Shown: positions 10,771 through 23,560, counted from the first letter of the stretch. The stretch is DNA of 64,000 bases from Platerodrilus igneus (GCA_036346225.1 JARFIW010001469.1:13176001-13240000); one strand, 5' to 3'. The notes: a model not told the origin generated them from the letters alone. Program-made: numbers and translations.

Positions 10771-12727
10771 TAAAGAAACAACCAGAAATTACGTGCGGAA
10801 ATTATATTAGTTATTCAATTTTTAAGTGTCAGGTATTAATGAAATTTTATAAATAATTAATGAAATTTAAGTAGGTTTGCAAAGAAATTAAATGGTAGAA
10901 GCCAATGCCATTAATTTAGTAATTAATTTGAATTTAATTGAACGATTAGTAATATATAATATGCATAAAAGCATTTGAAAACCCGGTTATACCAAAGATG
11001 AGACACGTTGCTAACGAACGAATATATCAGGAGGGTTAAAATACGTGGAATATCCAACTCGTAGAAGTGTTAGTTAAAATGTTACGATTGAACACCTGCG
11101 TATTTTTAAATGTCACGTTCCAATTATTTCTGTAGATAACCAACAAAGATTCTACGTATATTGGAAAACCGTCGCTTATATTCACGGGAAATGCTAATAA
11201 GGGGGTAATTTAACGCACGCAGACAGTCCACGTGTGTAAACAGTAAACAAACAAGAATATTGATTTTTCAACCACTCAAGCAAGGTTAGACTGAGACGAC
11301 GAAAACGTATAAACAGGCGACCACAATAGTAGAGGAGGGATTTGAGAAACGTCATTAAGTCTACGATTGGTCGATGTGTTAGTTCAACTTAGCATAGACA
11401 CGAGGATAGTGTAGCGTGATTTTCTTGTAATTTTATAACGAGGTACAGAAATTCGCAGATTTGAAATTGCGGTTGAGTACAAAATTGTGAGAACGTGTGT
11501 GGTGTGCAGTGGATTTCGGATAACTGGGGGGCCTGGAGAGGTTACAGTCGAACGACATAAATACTCTAGAGAACTAGGACTCGCTCTCTTGTCTTTTAAC
11601 TTCGTGCCTTATTATTTCGATCGTCCCGAAAGCACATATGAAAGTTAACGAGTTGTAAGTATTGACAAATAAATTTTAATAGTATTGCTTAGTAGTAGCC
11701 TCTAAATTAATTAAAACGCGGTTAATGTGCCGAGATTATTTTACTGAGGTATCACCGATAATTTTTAATCAACTCGTGTCGGGACATTAAATAACGTAGA
11801 TTACTGTGAAATAAAATTTGGAATTTGGTTACACCGAGAAGGAGGTGTTGGCGGATCGACTGAAATGGAAGTCTAGTAATTGAGAGAATCGACCTGCAGA
11901 CCAGATAGAAATTTACATGGCATCATCTACAGAGCGAAGATCTTCTAGAAATTCCAGGTAACGATTTAACATTGTGATTCCTATGAACTGTAAATATTGG
12001 GGTGGCGTATGAGAGTGTTTTTCAAGGTAGTGTGAATTATCCACGTATTGAACTGAATATGTGTAAATAAATTTATTACGGTATTCAACTAGAAATTGAA
12101 GGTGTCTAGAAAGCTTTTAAACGTTCCATCAGAACGTGAAATTTTGTGAAGAATACATGGCCTTGTTTTTTTTTGTTTTAGAGTATGCAAAGTCGAAGGG
12201 CATACATTAATTGGGTTATTATGAGCTCACCATACCCCACAGTTTACGTAGATTATTAAAATGAATAAATAAATTATAATAAAGGAATTTTAGAGAAGGT
12301 ATTATTCAAGGTCCATTTACTCCGCGTACATTTTATGTGTTTGATGAGTTTAATTTTAATAAAGGACATTACAAAATAAAGGTTACTGAAGTGTAACGTG
12401 AACAATAAAATAATAATGAATTGCATTTGTAAATAGGAATAAATAAAAGATTGTATGTTGATTGTATTTTGTGGTTTTATTAGGCGTGTGCGTGAATGAT
12501 AGGATTTATGAATGAATATAGCTATCCAAAAGGAGGTCCTAATGAGCTAGCCGGAAGCAGTTGAAGAAGGCCGTTCAACTGAGGAAGAGAGGAAAACGGG
12601 TAAGCAATATCTTTTTGACTTATTTAAATTTTTGGAAATTTTTCTATTTTCGAATTTAAAAATTTAATGTAATTTGCGAAAATATTTTTATTGGAGAGGA
12701 TTTTACCAGAGTTCCACGGCATAATTT

Positions 12728-12751
12728 TGACGCCCAATTCGTGAGGCTCGA
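12728..12751 (+). promoter_or_regulatory. Primer-binding-site-like sequence in module A
   Basis: The string tgacgcccaattcgtgaggc followed by tcga resembles the tRNA-primed PBS of insect gypsy-type elements (consensus starting tggcgcccaacgtggggc). It sits at the end of block R2, as do the PBS-like strings at 33539 and 33617. Several mismatches suggest decay. Confidence 0.55.
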
Positions 12752-12770
12752 TTCTTATAAGGTTACACAG

Positions 12771-12773
<3 letters not shown>

Positions 12774-12808
<35 letters not shown>
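12774..12808. repeat. (TA)n microsatellite
   Basis: A run of alternating ta of about 35 bp lies between the PBS-like string and a second R1-like start. Equivalent runs precede R1 at 30625-30665 and 38965-39003, and a similar run is at 47955-47994. Confidence 0.9.
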
Positions 12809-12815
<7 letters not shown>

Positions 12816-13070
12816 GCTCTGAAAACCCCTGTGTTTGGAGGTCGCAAAAATTATTGCTGTGACTTAGATACAGCGAACTAAATTTATGAGGATGCAACTA
12901 GTAAAAACGAAATTACTCTCATACCTTCCTTTCCTTTTCTTTGTTGGCTAGCTCAACAGAAATTATACTGTGGAATTTACAAAATGAAACGAAACAGCAA
13001 TCTCAAGAAACATCTATACATTCAAAAACATTTCTTTCGTACACAACAATATAGAACAGTTTACAGATTA

Positions 13071-14039
13071 AGCTCATACATAAAGTTGTTCCTAAATTCT
13101 TACTAAAATGTTCCTAAGTTGTTACTAATATTCTTTGTTATATGTTTCACGATCTCTGCATTGAATGCAATCCATGGAATTAAATTGCATGATTAATAAG
13201 GGCTTCATCAAATAATCACGCTTATATTTACACAGGATAGCGACACTAAATATTGGAAGATTTTAACTTTTTCCATTTTGTAGCTTTTTGGGCGGGTCTT
13301 GCATAGAATTTGAGTGTTCCCATTTTTTACCAAATTAAAATATAAAATTCTAAATCTGTGCCATATTTTCGCATGGATGAGTAATTTTATCATTTTTATT
13401 TATAAATATGTGCTGTCTACAACTACTTCTATAAGACCTATAATGTACACGTATAATCCTGTTCTTACTGTGACTTTGCCTTTTAATAATCTATCTATAT
13501 TCATCTTAAAATTAACTAAACTCTAACTAAACTAACTCTAACTAACTCTAACTAAACTCTATCCTAGTATCACTTATAATCCAACATTATTATTTTTTAT
13601 TTCTACTTTTATCATATTTACACACGGTTTCATCAAGTTTCATTTCAAACAAAATTCCTTTTATTTGCATACTGTAACAAATTCTCCTTTAAACTACCAT
13701 AATCGCAGACAAATATGGGGTACAAAATCTTCATGAAGTTGTCTCAGTGCCTACTTAGCTACAATATTCATGTGATAAAAATTGTGGTTTTTAGACTTTA
13801 ATCTTTTTACATAGCCTACTTATGTTATTTTCAAATGGACATCTTTCAATTAATTCTTTAAGATCTTGACAAAGTTTAGCCTTAAATGGTTCACTTGTAA
13901 CGTTTTGTCTTACTAAAGGGTTTTTACGCCTATATTTCCAACTGAAAGGCACAAGGATAATTAACGAGGATTTCCTGATGATGTAAAGAGCCCAAGGTTA
14001 GTTTAGATGGATACACCTCGTAGATAAGAAAACTTTCAA
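13071..14039. other. AT-rich stretch; short ctaact repeat
   Basis: No gene was recognised. A degenerate repeat of ctaact/ctaaact units lies at 13510-13556; it is not the insect telomere repeat ttagg/cctaa. The region may be the decayed remainder of the second R1 of module A. Confidence 0.5.
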
Positions 14040-14190
14040 AGGCTAAGCGGCTAGTAAAGTGATCTGCTCTGGGTAGAACATGAGTTTGGGTGGGGGTTGG
14101 ATTACGACCAAAAATATAGTGAATATGGCGCCACCAAATTTTTGATTACAATAAAGACCTAATTGTAGTCTATTTGTATAAGGGAAATGC
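14040..14190. repeat. Dispersed repeat family with ggcgccacca motif, copy 2
   Basis: The segment contains gggtagaacatgag, then ggcgccaccaaat, then aagggaaatgcgg, parallel to 7150-7330 and 27110-27330. The boundaries are not resolved. Confidence 0.4.
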
Positions 14191-15769
14191 GGAAACCTAT
14201 GCTCAAGTACCGCTGTACTAAAAATATCAGGTGAACATAACCCTTACAAATGCTTACCTTCTGGCTCGATTTTGCTTGATAAAGATGCACTGCTACACCT
14301 GTAATTAAACTAAACCAAGACTAGCGCAGTTTGTGCATTCTGCTAATTAATTCAAAAAATTTATAATTGCTAAGAATCAAACCTCATTCATTCCAACTAA
14401 TAATCATGGACGTAACCGAAATGAATTTCTATTCTCTTAAGTATCAGTTGAAAATTATTTACAATGATTTCTCTTAACAAAATTAACTTCAAAAAATTTG
14501 ACTAAGTTATAGTTAAGAAAAATAAGTACTTATATACGCAATAATCTTCTCAATACCTATATCTCACAAAAAGTTAGATAGTGTTGTTATTCTTACATCA
14601 TAAAAATTTAGCAATTCTTGTTAATATTCAAACTTGATTATTAAGAATGACTAATGGTATACTAACAATCTTTATTAGTCTTCGGTAGTACTATTTATAG
14701 ACTTTACATTTAACTTTTATTTTAAAATATTTCAATTAATTAATATTGTAGAGCAAAATGAAACAATTTAGTTATCTGAACTTAGATAATTTTATATTCT
14801 ACATGATAGTTTCAATTTTGTTAATCTTGAAAGTTAACCCTTATTATACATATATACTGCCCTCTGTAATCTTTACATTTGTATTAATGAAAAATAAAAA
14901 TGAAGTTTATCAGGTTCACTTTACAAATAACGAGAATGTCCAAAGGTCAACAACATAACGAACTTGAAAATTTCCAAGTTGGACAATTTAAAAAAACTTA
15001 CTTGTTTTGTCATTCCAAATGTTGTTACAACTTGAACGTACTAATGAGCAACTAATTACATACCAGATGGTTATCCTTCAAACGAATAATTGCGATGTAC
15101 TTGAACCATTTGCGGAATGTTTAATGATAATTGAATTTTTCTTGTTACATTAATAATCAGGATAGAAGTCTCCAAAATCACATAAATTAACCAATCTTGT
15201 TACAAAATATCAAACGAACATCCACATGTATCCACGTAAAGTAATTGCACTGCAAATTTAAATTAACAATGGCGCTGAGGCTCGATAATACTTACTTCTG
15301 TTCAAATACCAACCATTTTAATTTACGTCTAGTTTAGTGCAAACACAGTCGGTAAAGCGTCGGCATGGAGTGCACCAACAAAGACGATTTCACTTTAAAT
15401 CGACTTTTTTTTCACATGGCTCTAACACCAAGCAAAACCGCTTGGCGCCATGTTCTTATTACAACAACGACTTTCTTAACCAACATCCCAGGTGAAAGTG
15501 CCTGTATTCTGACGTATCCTAGCGCTTGACAACAGTTACAACTTTATAATTATCGAAGGAGGGAGATCTTATAATGACCCTCGTAAATGGTATTTTATGG
15601 AACCGCTCGACTTGTAATTCATGCTCGCGGTTTTGAAACTTGCATTAGATTAAACAACATGTAATAGTTATTACGTAAAAATGTGTAGAGATATTAGGCT
15701 TGAATTGATTTTCTATAAAAATAATAACATAAATATTTGTCAAAATATTGCGGGAAAATAAACTTGCTA
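14191..15769. other. AT-rich stretch without recognisable gene
   Basis: A frame at 14758-14958 encodes a hydrophobic stretch but has no homology I recognise and reflects base composition. Nothing else was seen. Confidence 0.5.
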
Positions 15770-16610
15770 CACACTATCAGTAACTTCCAACTTGTTTTCA
15801 CAATCTATACCAATTTTTGACTTTCTCTTTATAAATTCATAAGATTCCTCCTTTAATAACGACTCTACTTCATTCTTAACTTTACATGGACATTTAACAG
15901 CAGTTTTCACTTCTTCCTACATTATCTTCTGATTCCCTCTCAAAATGATTTATATTTATACTGTTATCTCTCTTGTCTACTTTCGCTTCACCAATACCTT
16001 CCATTTTCCTACTTTTTAAATTCTATTTCACATCTGCACAATTAAATAAATGTTTTAAAAAACCAAACACTATTCCTCCATATTTGTTCATACGACATTT
16101 CACAGAAAGATTTTATCCTCTAATAGAAATTATCCCAAACGAATTATTATGCTCTGCTTTCCAAATTATTTTATTATTATTTAATATTTTATTATCTTTA
16201 TTCATTTTATTTTTAAAAATGCAGGCACAGAAGATACTTTATCTCCTTTTCAACTCTTGCACTCATACTAATTTTATTTATTATTTTCACCTCTTTAACA
16301 TTATATTCTGCACTTTCTAATAATTTTGATCGTGTCTCTAAAAACGATACAACTTCTTATCTAACTTCACCAGGGCACCTAATACTTAAACTCTTACCTT
16401 CTTTACCTTCCATCCTCTTCTCAAATTTATACAAATTCATACAATCTTCTTCTATTTCTATATGAACTTCATCGTTCTATTTAATCAAATCATCCCATAA
16501 TCATCACCTTATCCTTTGTATCTATTAAACCCTTCATCTTACTAATAAAATCCATTCCCAAATTCACCATCATAATTATGATAGTGTTGATAACTACAAA
16601 CTTCTTATTA
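15770..16610 (-). other. Strand-asymmetric pyrimidine-rich stretch, possible decayed transposon coding region
   Basis: The plus strand is markedly rich in C and T with few G for about 800 bp, so the minus strand is purine-rich like many retrotransposon gag or ORF1 regions. A minus-strand frame near 15800-15900 reads KNEVESLLKEESYEFI, which is coding-like (charged, amphipathic), but no family is recognisable. It lies immediately upstream on the plus strand of two minus-strand LINE ends. Confidence 0.35.
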
Positions 16611-16614
16611 TTTG

Positions 16615-17100
16615 TCATCATCATCATCATCACTAGTCCATCAGTCCTAAAACCGAGCTAACCTACTCATTTCTCTGAAATTTCCAGTTTGCATATATCA
16701 CTATCTGCGTGCATTGGTCTAATCTAGGCCTACCCCTACCTTTTTTTCCCTAACTCTGCTTGTAATATATCCCGTACTATTCCCCAAGAAGCTTTAGAAC
16801 ATATCCTGCCCTTCTATTTCTCATAATTTTTTTTTGTTTTCCACATATGCTTTCAACAATTTTCTTCTTGTTCCTATGTTTGTTGTCTTTGAACATACCC
16901 GATGATATTTCTTGTTAGATGCAGTTCGGTTCCCCTTCTATTGTTTTACAAATATTTATACCCTATCTTCCCAATATTCAGTGGTATGTGAAATGGTTAA
17001 GCAGCCTGCGACTACTAACATCCCCCAACACTCGAACATTTGCCGAATTAATAGCTTTCCAGTAAATGCTTTCTCACAATTAACATTAGTTTAGAGTATT
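16615..17100 (-). mobile_element. LINE 3' end (RTE-like), tail copy 2 of locus 1
   Basis: Reading the minus strand from 17100 to 16615 gives DNA parallel to 58430-59100 on the plus strand. Shared strings include ctaatgttaa, gtgttggggga, caggctgc, aatagaagg and actgcatctaac. The 3' end has ggactgatggactagtgatg and a short atg-type repeat tail, as in RTE-type LINEs. The encoded C-terminal domain is heavily decayed. It is separated by about 65 bp from a second LINE end in the same orientation. Confidence 0.7.
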
Positions 17101-17159
17101 GCAATACCAATGCCTGTAGGTGCTAATAATGATTATTATCAGTTTTAAGTACAATTATT

Positions 17160-17390
17160 TTTATCGTTATTTGGTTTTCTGGCTTTGGAACTGGTTGGAC
17201 GCGTACCTACACTGTTTTCTATTCTGAGCCGGTCTATACATTCCCCTGAAATTCCCACAGCCTACATCTTTCACTATCTGTGTACAATAGCCCACCCTAG
17301 GTCTACCTCTACCTCTCTTTTTTCCTATCTCTACTTCTAATATAGTATGCACTATTCGCTCATGTCTTAGTATGTGGCCTATCATCCTAT
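17160..17390 (-). pseudogene. LINE reverse transcriptase C-terminus (RTE-like), tail copy 1 of locus 1
   Basis: The minus-strand frame from 17385 reads MIGHILRHERIVHTILEVEI, then GKKRGRGRPRVGY and GMYRPAQNRKQCRYASNQF. This is the characteristic C-terminal block of RTE-like elements often annotated as craniofacial development protein 2-like (GHILRH and RGRGRPR motifs). Its stop and tail follow at about 17165. No endonuclease or RT catalytic region accompanies it, so it is 5'-truncated. Confidence 0.85.
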
Positions 17391-18515
17391 CTCTCCTATT
17401 TCACAATAAGTATAGCGTCCATGTAGGTATGAGTTCAAGTATACAAGCCCAATATATTCTTTTTCTTTTGTACTAATGTCTTGTTATTTACCATTTATAG
17501 AATAAGGTTTATAAGCCTATGAGTACCTTTTTTTATGTTCCTCAATGAGAGTATTTCAAACTAAGCATTTATATCAAGATTCGTTATATACCGTGTAGTT
17601 TCTAAATTTTCTGGGCGGTATTCTTGCTAAACATTTGTTAAGTGTAGTGGCGCTTAAGCGCAATCCGTAACAAACCTCCCTGTTAGTCTCGTTATACCCC
17701 GCTAAAGTTACAGTTCAGATTAGTTTGGATGTCTCCCCAAAGGCTTTGATTACAGATTAAGGTTTTATCTTCATTGGATTATGACAATATGAAGGTGGCG
17801 TGCGTTTGATTAACCCATTATTAAAAACAATCGCATCCATACAGATTTCGTTCGAACCGGGGTTCAGTTTGCCGCAAAGAATTATAGAAACAAAGAAAAT
17901 TTGTTACACTATGTGTAACTTAATCTATGCAAAATTTTCAATGCCGCAGAAGCCACGTAAGGTGAGAGGTCGTGAAGCATCCTCCCCTATTTTTAAGGGT
18001 AAAGAACATCTACGGTGAGCCTAATCCGGCAGGACAGCTCTGCAGGCATGTTTTTGGGGTAGGTTTCGGAAAAAGCAACCCTTCCCACCAAATTTATCTA
18101 ACATCTATTCACTAGCATTGTCTGTTTATTAAGCTGCTTTTCCCGAACCCCCATGAGACTTTTGACCCCATATAACCCCAAGATATACCCTATCCCCTAT
18201 TAAAAAAATAAATCCACAATAACCTCCTATTCCCAATTCTCTTCATGAAAATCTACAACTTCAATGCAAAGAAAAATTTCTTTCTCACCTTGAAAATCGA
18301 TCGATGATTAAACCAGTATCCCGACGCTTAATTCTGGCATGATTTGCGTGCTTAATCTAGAGTGTAACTCGCTCTTAGTACTTCTCCAGCGTATATACTA
18401 TTCCACGTCTTGAGATCGGCACAGACACAACCGTCGAACATAAAAATAAGGATGTAGTAAAATGATTGTTGACTAGGAAAAGTATGCGCAATAGTAAAGG
18501 ATAAAGAAGCATAGA
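17391..18515. other. Stretch without recognisable gene
   Basis: A frame at 17800-18018 is open but shows no motif and no splice or promoter support. Nothing else was found. Confidence 0.5.
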
Positions 18516-19600
18516 TCAGTTTAGACAAAAGGCAAGGTTATGCCTAGCCGATTACTGCGTATTCTTTCTGAGGCAGACCGGCAGAATGGCGGGAGACAAG
18601 CTTCATGGCCAACCAGAAAAGAACACAGAGTTATCTCAAGAGTAAGGAGATAGCGAGTTACAGGAATACGGGTTTTTGATATTTTGATAGTGGATGTTTC
18701 GACTCCGAAAACGGTTAAAAGTGTGACATTTCTTTGGAAATAATTGTAATCATATTTCATTTTAACCGTTCCTGTATAAGTAAAGTCTACCAATACGATT
18801 AGGTTATTCGCTCTAGGACATGTCAGCTTCAAACTAATTCTATTTTAAGGGAGAACTATTTTACATCATCTTTAATCCATAATCAAAAGCTATAAAATTC
18901 ATGTCAGTTATTTAAAAAAAAGTTAGAGGGGATGTCATTGTGGTAATTAATACAACCTGATTTTGTTTTGTCTAAAAAGTAATAATGGCGCCGATGTGTT
19001 CATCCTCTTAGAACAAAAACAGGTCATACTCAGCTTCGTGCTGACCCAGATTACAAGTAATACCTGAAATACGTAAGTTTAAATGTATAAAAGGTTAGAT
19101 AAAGAGAACGGTTCAATTTTGATTCACCCGTCTGAAGTTTGCCAAGAATGTTTTGTGTGGTTTTAAAAAGAGCAGTTCCATTCATCAAGAGGAGACCCCG
19201 TTTCCTACATCCAAACTCTATACATGCCGCTTTGGTAGGTTAATTACCTCGTGTAGATGTTAACGTACTAGGCATAGTAGCCTAAGCGGGTTCGAACATT
19301 TTTCTGTCAAGTGGGCCATTTTCCTTTTAGGGACTCTATTGAGTTCATAGAGATAGTCAACCGCTGTGTTGGAAGTTTTATGTTGTAGCGGTCGAGGTCG
19401 ATAACATAGAGGTACTCGAGAGAAAGTAGAGTGCAACCTGTAATGCCATAATCCATCTCCAGATTGCAAGAAAATTGGAAATAAATCAATGCTGAAACTG
19501 TACTGGTACGAAGGTTAGTACCTAATCATAAGAAAATGTATACATTGAACGTACTTATAGGTGTATCTGTGTTTCGGTTAAGTTCTAGTTGATAGGTACA
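18515..19600 (-). repeat. Left arm of a large inverted repeat (decayed gypsy pol segment)
   Basis: Read on the minus strand, this matches the plus strand at 22620-23560 over most of its length. Shared strings include gcaccagtacag/gtaccagtacag, gtttcagcattgattt, ggattatggcatta, ctctcgagtacctct, gactatctctatg, gtaattaacctaccaaag, gaatg-aaactgctc, cacacaa, ttcttggcaaacttc and tagactttactt. Divergence is high (many substitutions and indels). Because the right arm directly follows gypsy RT, this arm is probably the equivalent downstream part of another or duplicated copy in opposite orientation. A minus-strand frame at 18832-18521 is open for 103 codons but unrecognised. Confidence 0.75.
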
Positions 19601-20129
19601 CGAAATATTAGTTGTTTACACCGTGTTTAGCTAATAAATTTATGACATATGGGGTTTTTAATATTTGTTTAAGCTGGTACTATATAAACGTGTTTGTTAT
19701 AGAATTAACTATGTCCCGGTAAATTTGATAAATCTTGTATATTTGATTTTTCCATTAGTGTAAATGGTATAGCTACAGTTTTTTTGAAATAAATTGTGTT
19801 GTGATTCTTATAAAAGAGTGATTGAATATTGTGAGAGTTATTTAATCTCTACTTTTAGAAATCTTCCTTGCAGTTAACAGTCATAACAGGGTTGACGTGT
19901 TTAGGTTTGTTAACATATTTATTGTTTTAACGAATTTTCAGGTACATTTTAAGCCAGAATCACTCTCTTGATCTCCAAATTGTTGCACCCTCTTGCTAGT
20001 TAGTCTAGGGATTTTCTACTTAATGCCTGTACGATTAGGTGGCGTCCAAGGTATTTCCCCATGTAGACCACATTTTTGTCCAGAACTTTTATAATTCAAC
20101 CATGCAATTTAAAAATTAAATTCCCGAAA

Positions 20130-20693
20130 AAGAGAAAAAATGAAAAATAATCTGACAATGTTGGACTTTGTGTTCGAACATGCTCCACGAGATGAAGGAC
20201 CTTATATCACTGGAAATATTTTAGGTATTGATTTCCTTGCTTTTTAAAACTCTGGAGCAAGTACTACAATTTTCGGACAAAAATGTTTTGGAAATATTTT
20301 TACGTTTGGATATAAAAATTCGAACACAAAATTCTTCTAGTTGTGAAATTGCAAACCGACTAACTAACTCTACAATCTATAGAAACAATGACCTTACCCA
20401 TCCAATTAAAGAGAGGAGTAGCAGTTTTTAAAGTTTTAATAATCCCAGATGTAGCTCAAACTTTAGTTTTGAGTATTCATTTTTGGTCATCCATAGGAAT
20501 TATACCTGATCTTGTTAAAGACGAATTCATTTTTGCTAAATTAGATTCAATAGAAATTTCATCTCCAATACTACATTTTACTATAGATTTAAATTCCGAA
20601 CACAGAAATTTATTAGAAAATATCATAGGTAAATATTTTGAAAATTTGCCAGGATTAGGCGTCACTATCTTACGTTTAGCTCCTGTCTCTTAA
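20130..20693 (+). pseudogene. Gypsy-type retroviral-like aspartic protease region (decayed)
   Basis: The plus-strand reading GPYITGNILGIDFLAF, stop, NSGASTTIFGQKCFG shows a retropepsin core with D(S/T)GA changed to NSGA (Asn codon 20248-20250) directly after a stop. The second half reads VFKVLIIPDVAQTLVLSIHFWSSIGIIPD (20410-20510), matching the flap-to-C-terminal part of insect gypsy proteases, where hhLGhDFW is usual. The stop at 20691-20693 ends the frame. Both the catalytic change and the stop indicate it is dead. Confidence 0.8.
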
Positions 20694-22029
20694 CAAAATC
20701 CGCTCAATTATAGTTCACTAGCATGTTAACACTGTTTACACATCTTCTAAATCTGTAATACGTGGTAACTAAGTAAACCATATTATTTTATATATACTGA
20801 AAACTTAGTATTGCTTTGATCTAGGCAACTACTTGTCATTTTTTGTTTAATTTGAAAAAGGTTGTCAAAAAGAAAATATACTCCTTCTGAATCTTGCTGT
20901 TTACTTCCTTTTGTACTTGACTATTAAAAGCAAATACAATGTCCATAACCTTACCAAAGGTTTAATCAAATTTTATATAGATAGGATACCTATTTGTGTG
21001 CGATGACTCGGTTCTAGCTGATTTCTAGATGGATTCCGTTGTTTATGAGACGTGAGCCTCCCATCCCGCTGATATAGCTACTGTTGCTGTTGGGTCCTGG
21101 TCTACACTGTGCGGATCGTCCTATTCTGTACCCGTACTGGAAGATTAACCTATTACTTTGGACTAACTGCTTAACACGTAAGAGATCGATAAAGATTTTA
21201 TGAGTCTCGTGTAAACAAATCCGTATTTGTTTAACTTATTAACCTCGTGACCATGGGTATAAATACCTATTGTACGAGTAGGTACCGGGAATATAGAGCT
21301 CTTAAATGGAATAGCTACTTCCCAGGTACCTGGGTCACGACCGTTGTAACAGATACTTTTGTGATACCGAGCGCTCACTTTAACAGTTTTTATGCCCTCA
21401 CCATACAGTATCGTATGGTAACACAGAGGTACCATGATTTATCAATGTTTTCTCCTATTCAATCGGTATTGTATATATACTATAAGTTGAACATAAGCTA
21501 ATTGTACAGCGGATTTACGAGCTCGTTAATCTTTAGCTATCAATGTTGAAACTTTGTAAATATGTACGCCACCACGGCAGTCTTTTTTGTGAACTTACTT
21601 TGACACTATTTATAACCTCTGAATACTTAACACAGAGAAATATACCGTAGATCTTTTGTTTAAAGAAAACAATAGACTTAATTGTTTATGTTCACATATT
21701 GGATTACTAGTAGGCATTAGGGACTGATCTGTTAGACACAACCGTCATAGGCAGAGTTATTACCTTACTTAATGGTAGTTTCATATATTACCTTTAGGCT
21801 TTTATCTGACAGATTATTATCCTGCCGTAGTTAATTGTGTTTGTATGTTTACTATACCGTATATCTTTCAGCAGATTGAAGTGCTGATCGTTTCTTTAGG
21901 TTGGTTGTTTCTCTCCGACCCTAAACCACGACTATTGCTAGCGCGGCCTTCGTGCGATATGTAATTCGGGTCAACCATTACATCTTTTTTAGTTAAACAT
22001 CAGTTAAAGTAAAAAGAAACCCGATTGAA

Positions 22030-22620
22030 CAACGTTTTTATTGACTAAGTCCTGCTGTACCACAACATATCGATAGCGGGTTAGATAAACCTCTTAAGTT
22101 AGGGGTCGTACGTAAAAGCAGTAGTCCTTGGAGTATTCCTATAGTGGTCAAGAAAAAAAACAAGTATAGATTGTCATGGTTTTCGAAAACTTAACCGTGT
22201 CACTGAGGAAGATGCAAGCCTGTACTTTATGTTTCATAAATCTTGGAGAACCTCCGAAATGCTGAATTTATTCCCATTATAGGTACCAAATCCGCAAATT
22301 TTCAGATTCCATTGGAAACAATTCTTGTCAGTTACAGTTATCACGATTTCAAATCGCGGTTTATATGAATTAACCAGATACTAATGGGTTTGCATCATTC
22401 ACCTCTTACATGACAAGGATTCGTGGATCGTCTTCTATGTTAAGGATTACAACCTTAGTATTCATCATTCATACAGATACATTTGAAAAACATAGAAATT
22501 TTGCTTATTTGAAGCTAGTCTCACCCTTAGTAAAGATAAATGTCATTTCTGTAAGAAGGAATTGAAGTATTTGTGCTATATTGTTAATAAAAACAGTATA
22601 AACATGCAATATGTCGTAAA
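22030..22620 (+). pseudogene. Gypsy-type reverse transcriptase fragment (decayed)
   Basis: The string PLKLGVVRKSSSPWSIPIVV followed by KKKNKYRL (about 22090-22180) is the N-terminal RT block of Ty3/gypsy elements. Later pieces in shifting frames correspond to FQIPLE, MGLHHSPLT, GFVDRLL and LTLSKDKCHFCKKELKYLCY. The catalytic YxDD block is missing: DRLL is followed after a short gap by DTFEKHRE, suggesting a deletion. The fragment runs directly into the right inverted arm. Confidence 0.78.
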
Positions 22621-23560
22621 AGCTTAACCTAACACAGACGCACTTGTAACTACGTTCAATTTGTACGTTTTCTTACATTAGATACTAACCCTCGCACCAG
22701 TACAGTTTCAGCATTGATTTATATACAATTTTCTTGCAATCAGGAGCTGGATTATGGCATTAAAGGTTGCCCTCTACTTCCTCTCGAGTACCTCTATTTT
22801 ATCGTATAACATGAAACTTCCAGCACAACGGCTGACTATCTCTATGGACTCAGAAGTGTCCCTAAAAAGAAACTGGTCCACTTGCCAAGAAATTATCCGA
22901 ACTTAGGCTACTCTGTCTTGTTTGCTAACCTCCACACAAGGTAATTAACCTACCAAAGTTTAGAGTTTAGATGTTGTAAACGGAGTCATATTTTGAAGAA
23001 TGAAATTGCTCTTTTTAAAACTACACAAGGAGTTCTTGGCAAACTTCGGACGGGTAAATCTTAATTTAACCGCCTTCATGCCGTTTTCACTATCTAACCT
23101 TATATATATTTAAACTTACGTATGTCGGTTTTTACATGTATTCCTAGTCAGCAAAAAAACTGTGTATGACCTGTCTTTGTTCTAAAAGAAAGGACTTATC
23201 GGCGTTATTATATATTTTCTAGACGAAACTAGGCTGTATTAATTACCATGATGATATCACCTCTAACTCTTTTTTTTTTAAACCGACATATAAGTTTTAT
23301 AACCTTTGATTATACATCAAGGACGATGCAAAATAATTCTCTCTTAAATTAGAATATACAGAAACCTAAAACTTATATATCCTAAGAAGAAATAACCTAG
23401 TCTTATTGATGGACTTTACTTGTACAGAAACTATTCAAATAGAATGTGATTATGATTGTTTCTAAGAGAATATCACAAGCTGTTCTCATTTGTGCTAATG
23501 TACTGTGTACTTTTAGGAGACTAATAGCAGTTCGTCGCCGAAGGCCCTGAACTGTGACTA
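22620..23560 (+). repeat. Right arm of the large inverted repeat
   Basis: This is the reverse-complement partner of 18515-19600. It continues directly from gypsy RT, so in element terms it is the region downstream of RT. Coding strings such as DVVNGVIF and KLHKEFLANFGRVNLN appear in one frame, but I do not recognise a domain. The spacer between the arms is about 3.0 kb and contains the protease and RT remnants. Confidence 0.75.

Larger units (their letters stand above)
9148..13070 (+). mobile_element. LTR-like module, copy A (R1 - MITE - R2 - PBS - TA repeat - start of second R1)
   Basis: From 9155 the sequence parallels 39390-41000 and 31030-31615 (block R1: gatggtttacc, ggttataat, tttcacgcttgtaag). 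It continues through a MITE (10496-10770) and then parallels 36930-38900 (block R2: gaaattacgtgc, atgttacgattgaacacctg, cacctgcgtatttttaaa, gattggt). It ends in a primer-binding-site-like string at 12728 (tgacgcccaattcgtgaggc), followed after about 25 bp by a TA repeat and another R1 start with ggctagctcaac at 12948. This is an LTR, PBS, LTR order with almost no internal region. Copy A is clearly older than the copies at 30-40 kb. It is inserted at the end of receptor exon 3. Confidence 0.6.

Noticed and set aside
13510..13556. Telomere-like repeat
   Set aside because: Units are ctaact/ctaaact and irregular, not the insect ttagg/cctaa repeat.
17800..18018. 72-codon plus-strand frame
   Set aside because: No recognisable motif and no gene context; length is expected by chance.
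18521..18832. 103-codon minus-strand frame in the left inverted arm
   Set aside because: The matching right arm does not preserve the frame, so it is not supported as a conserved gene.
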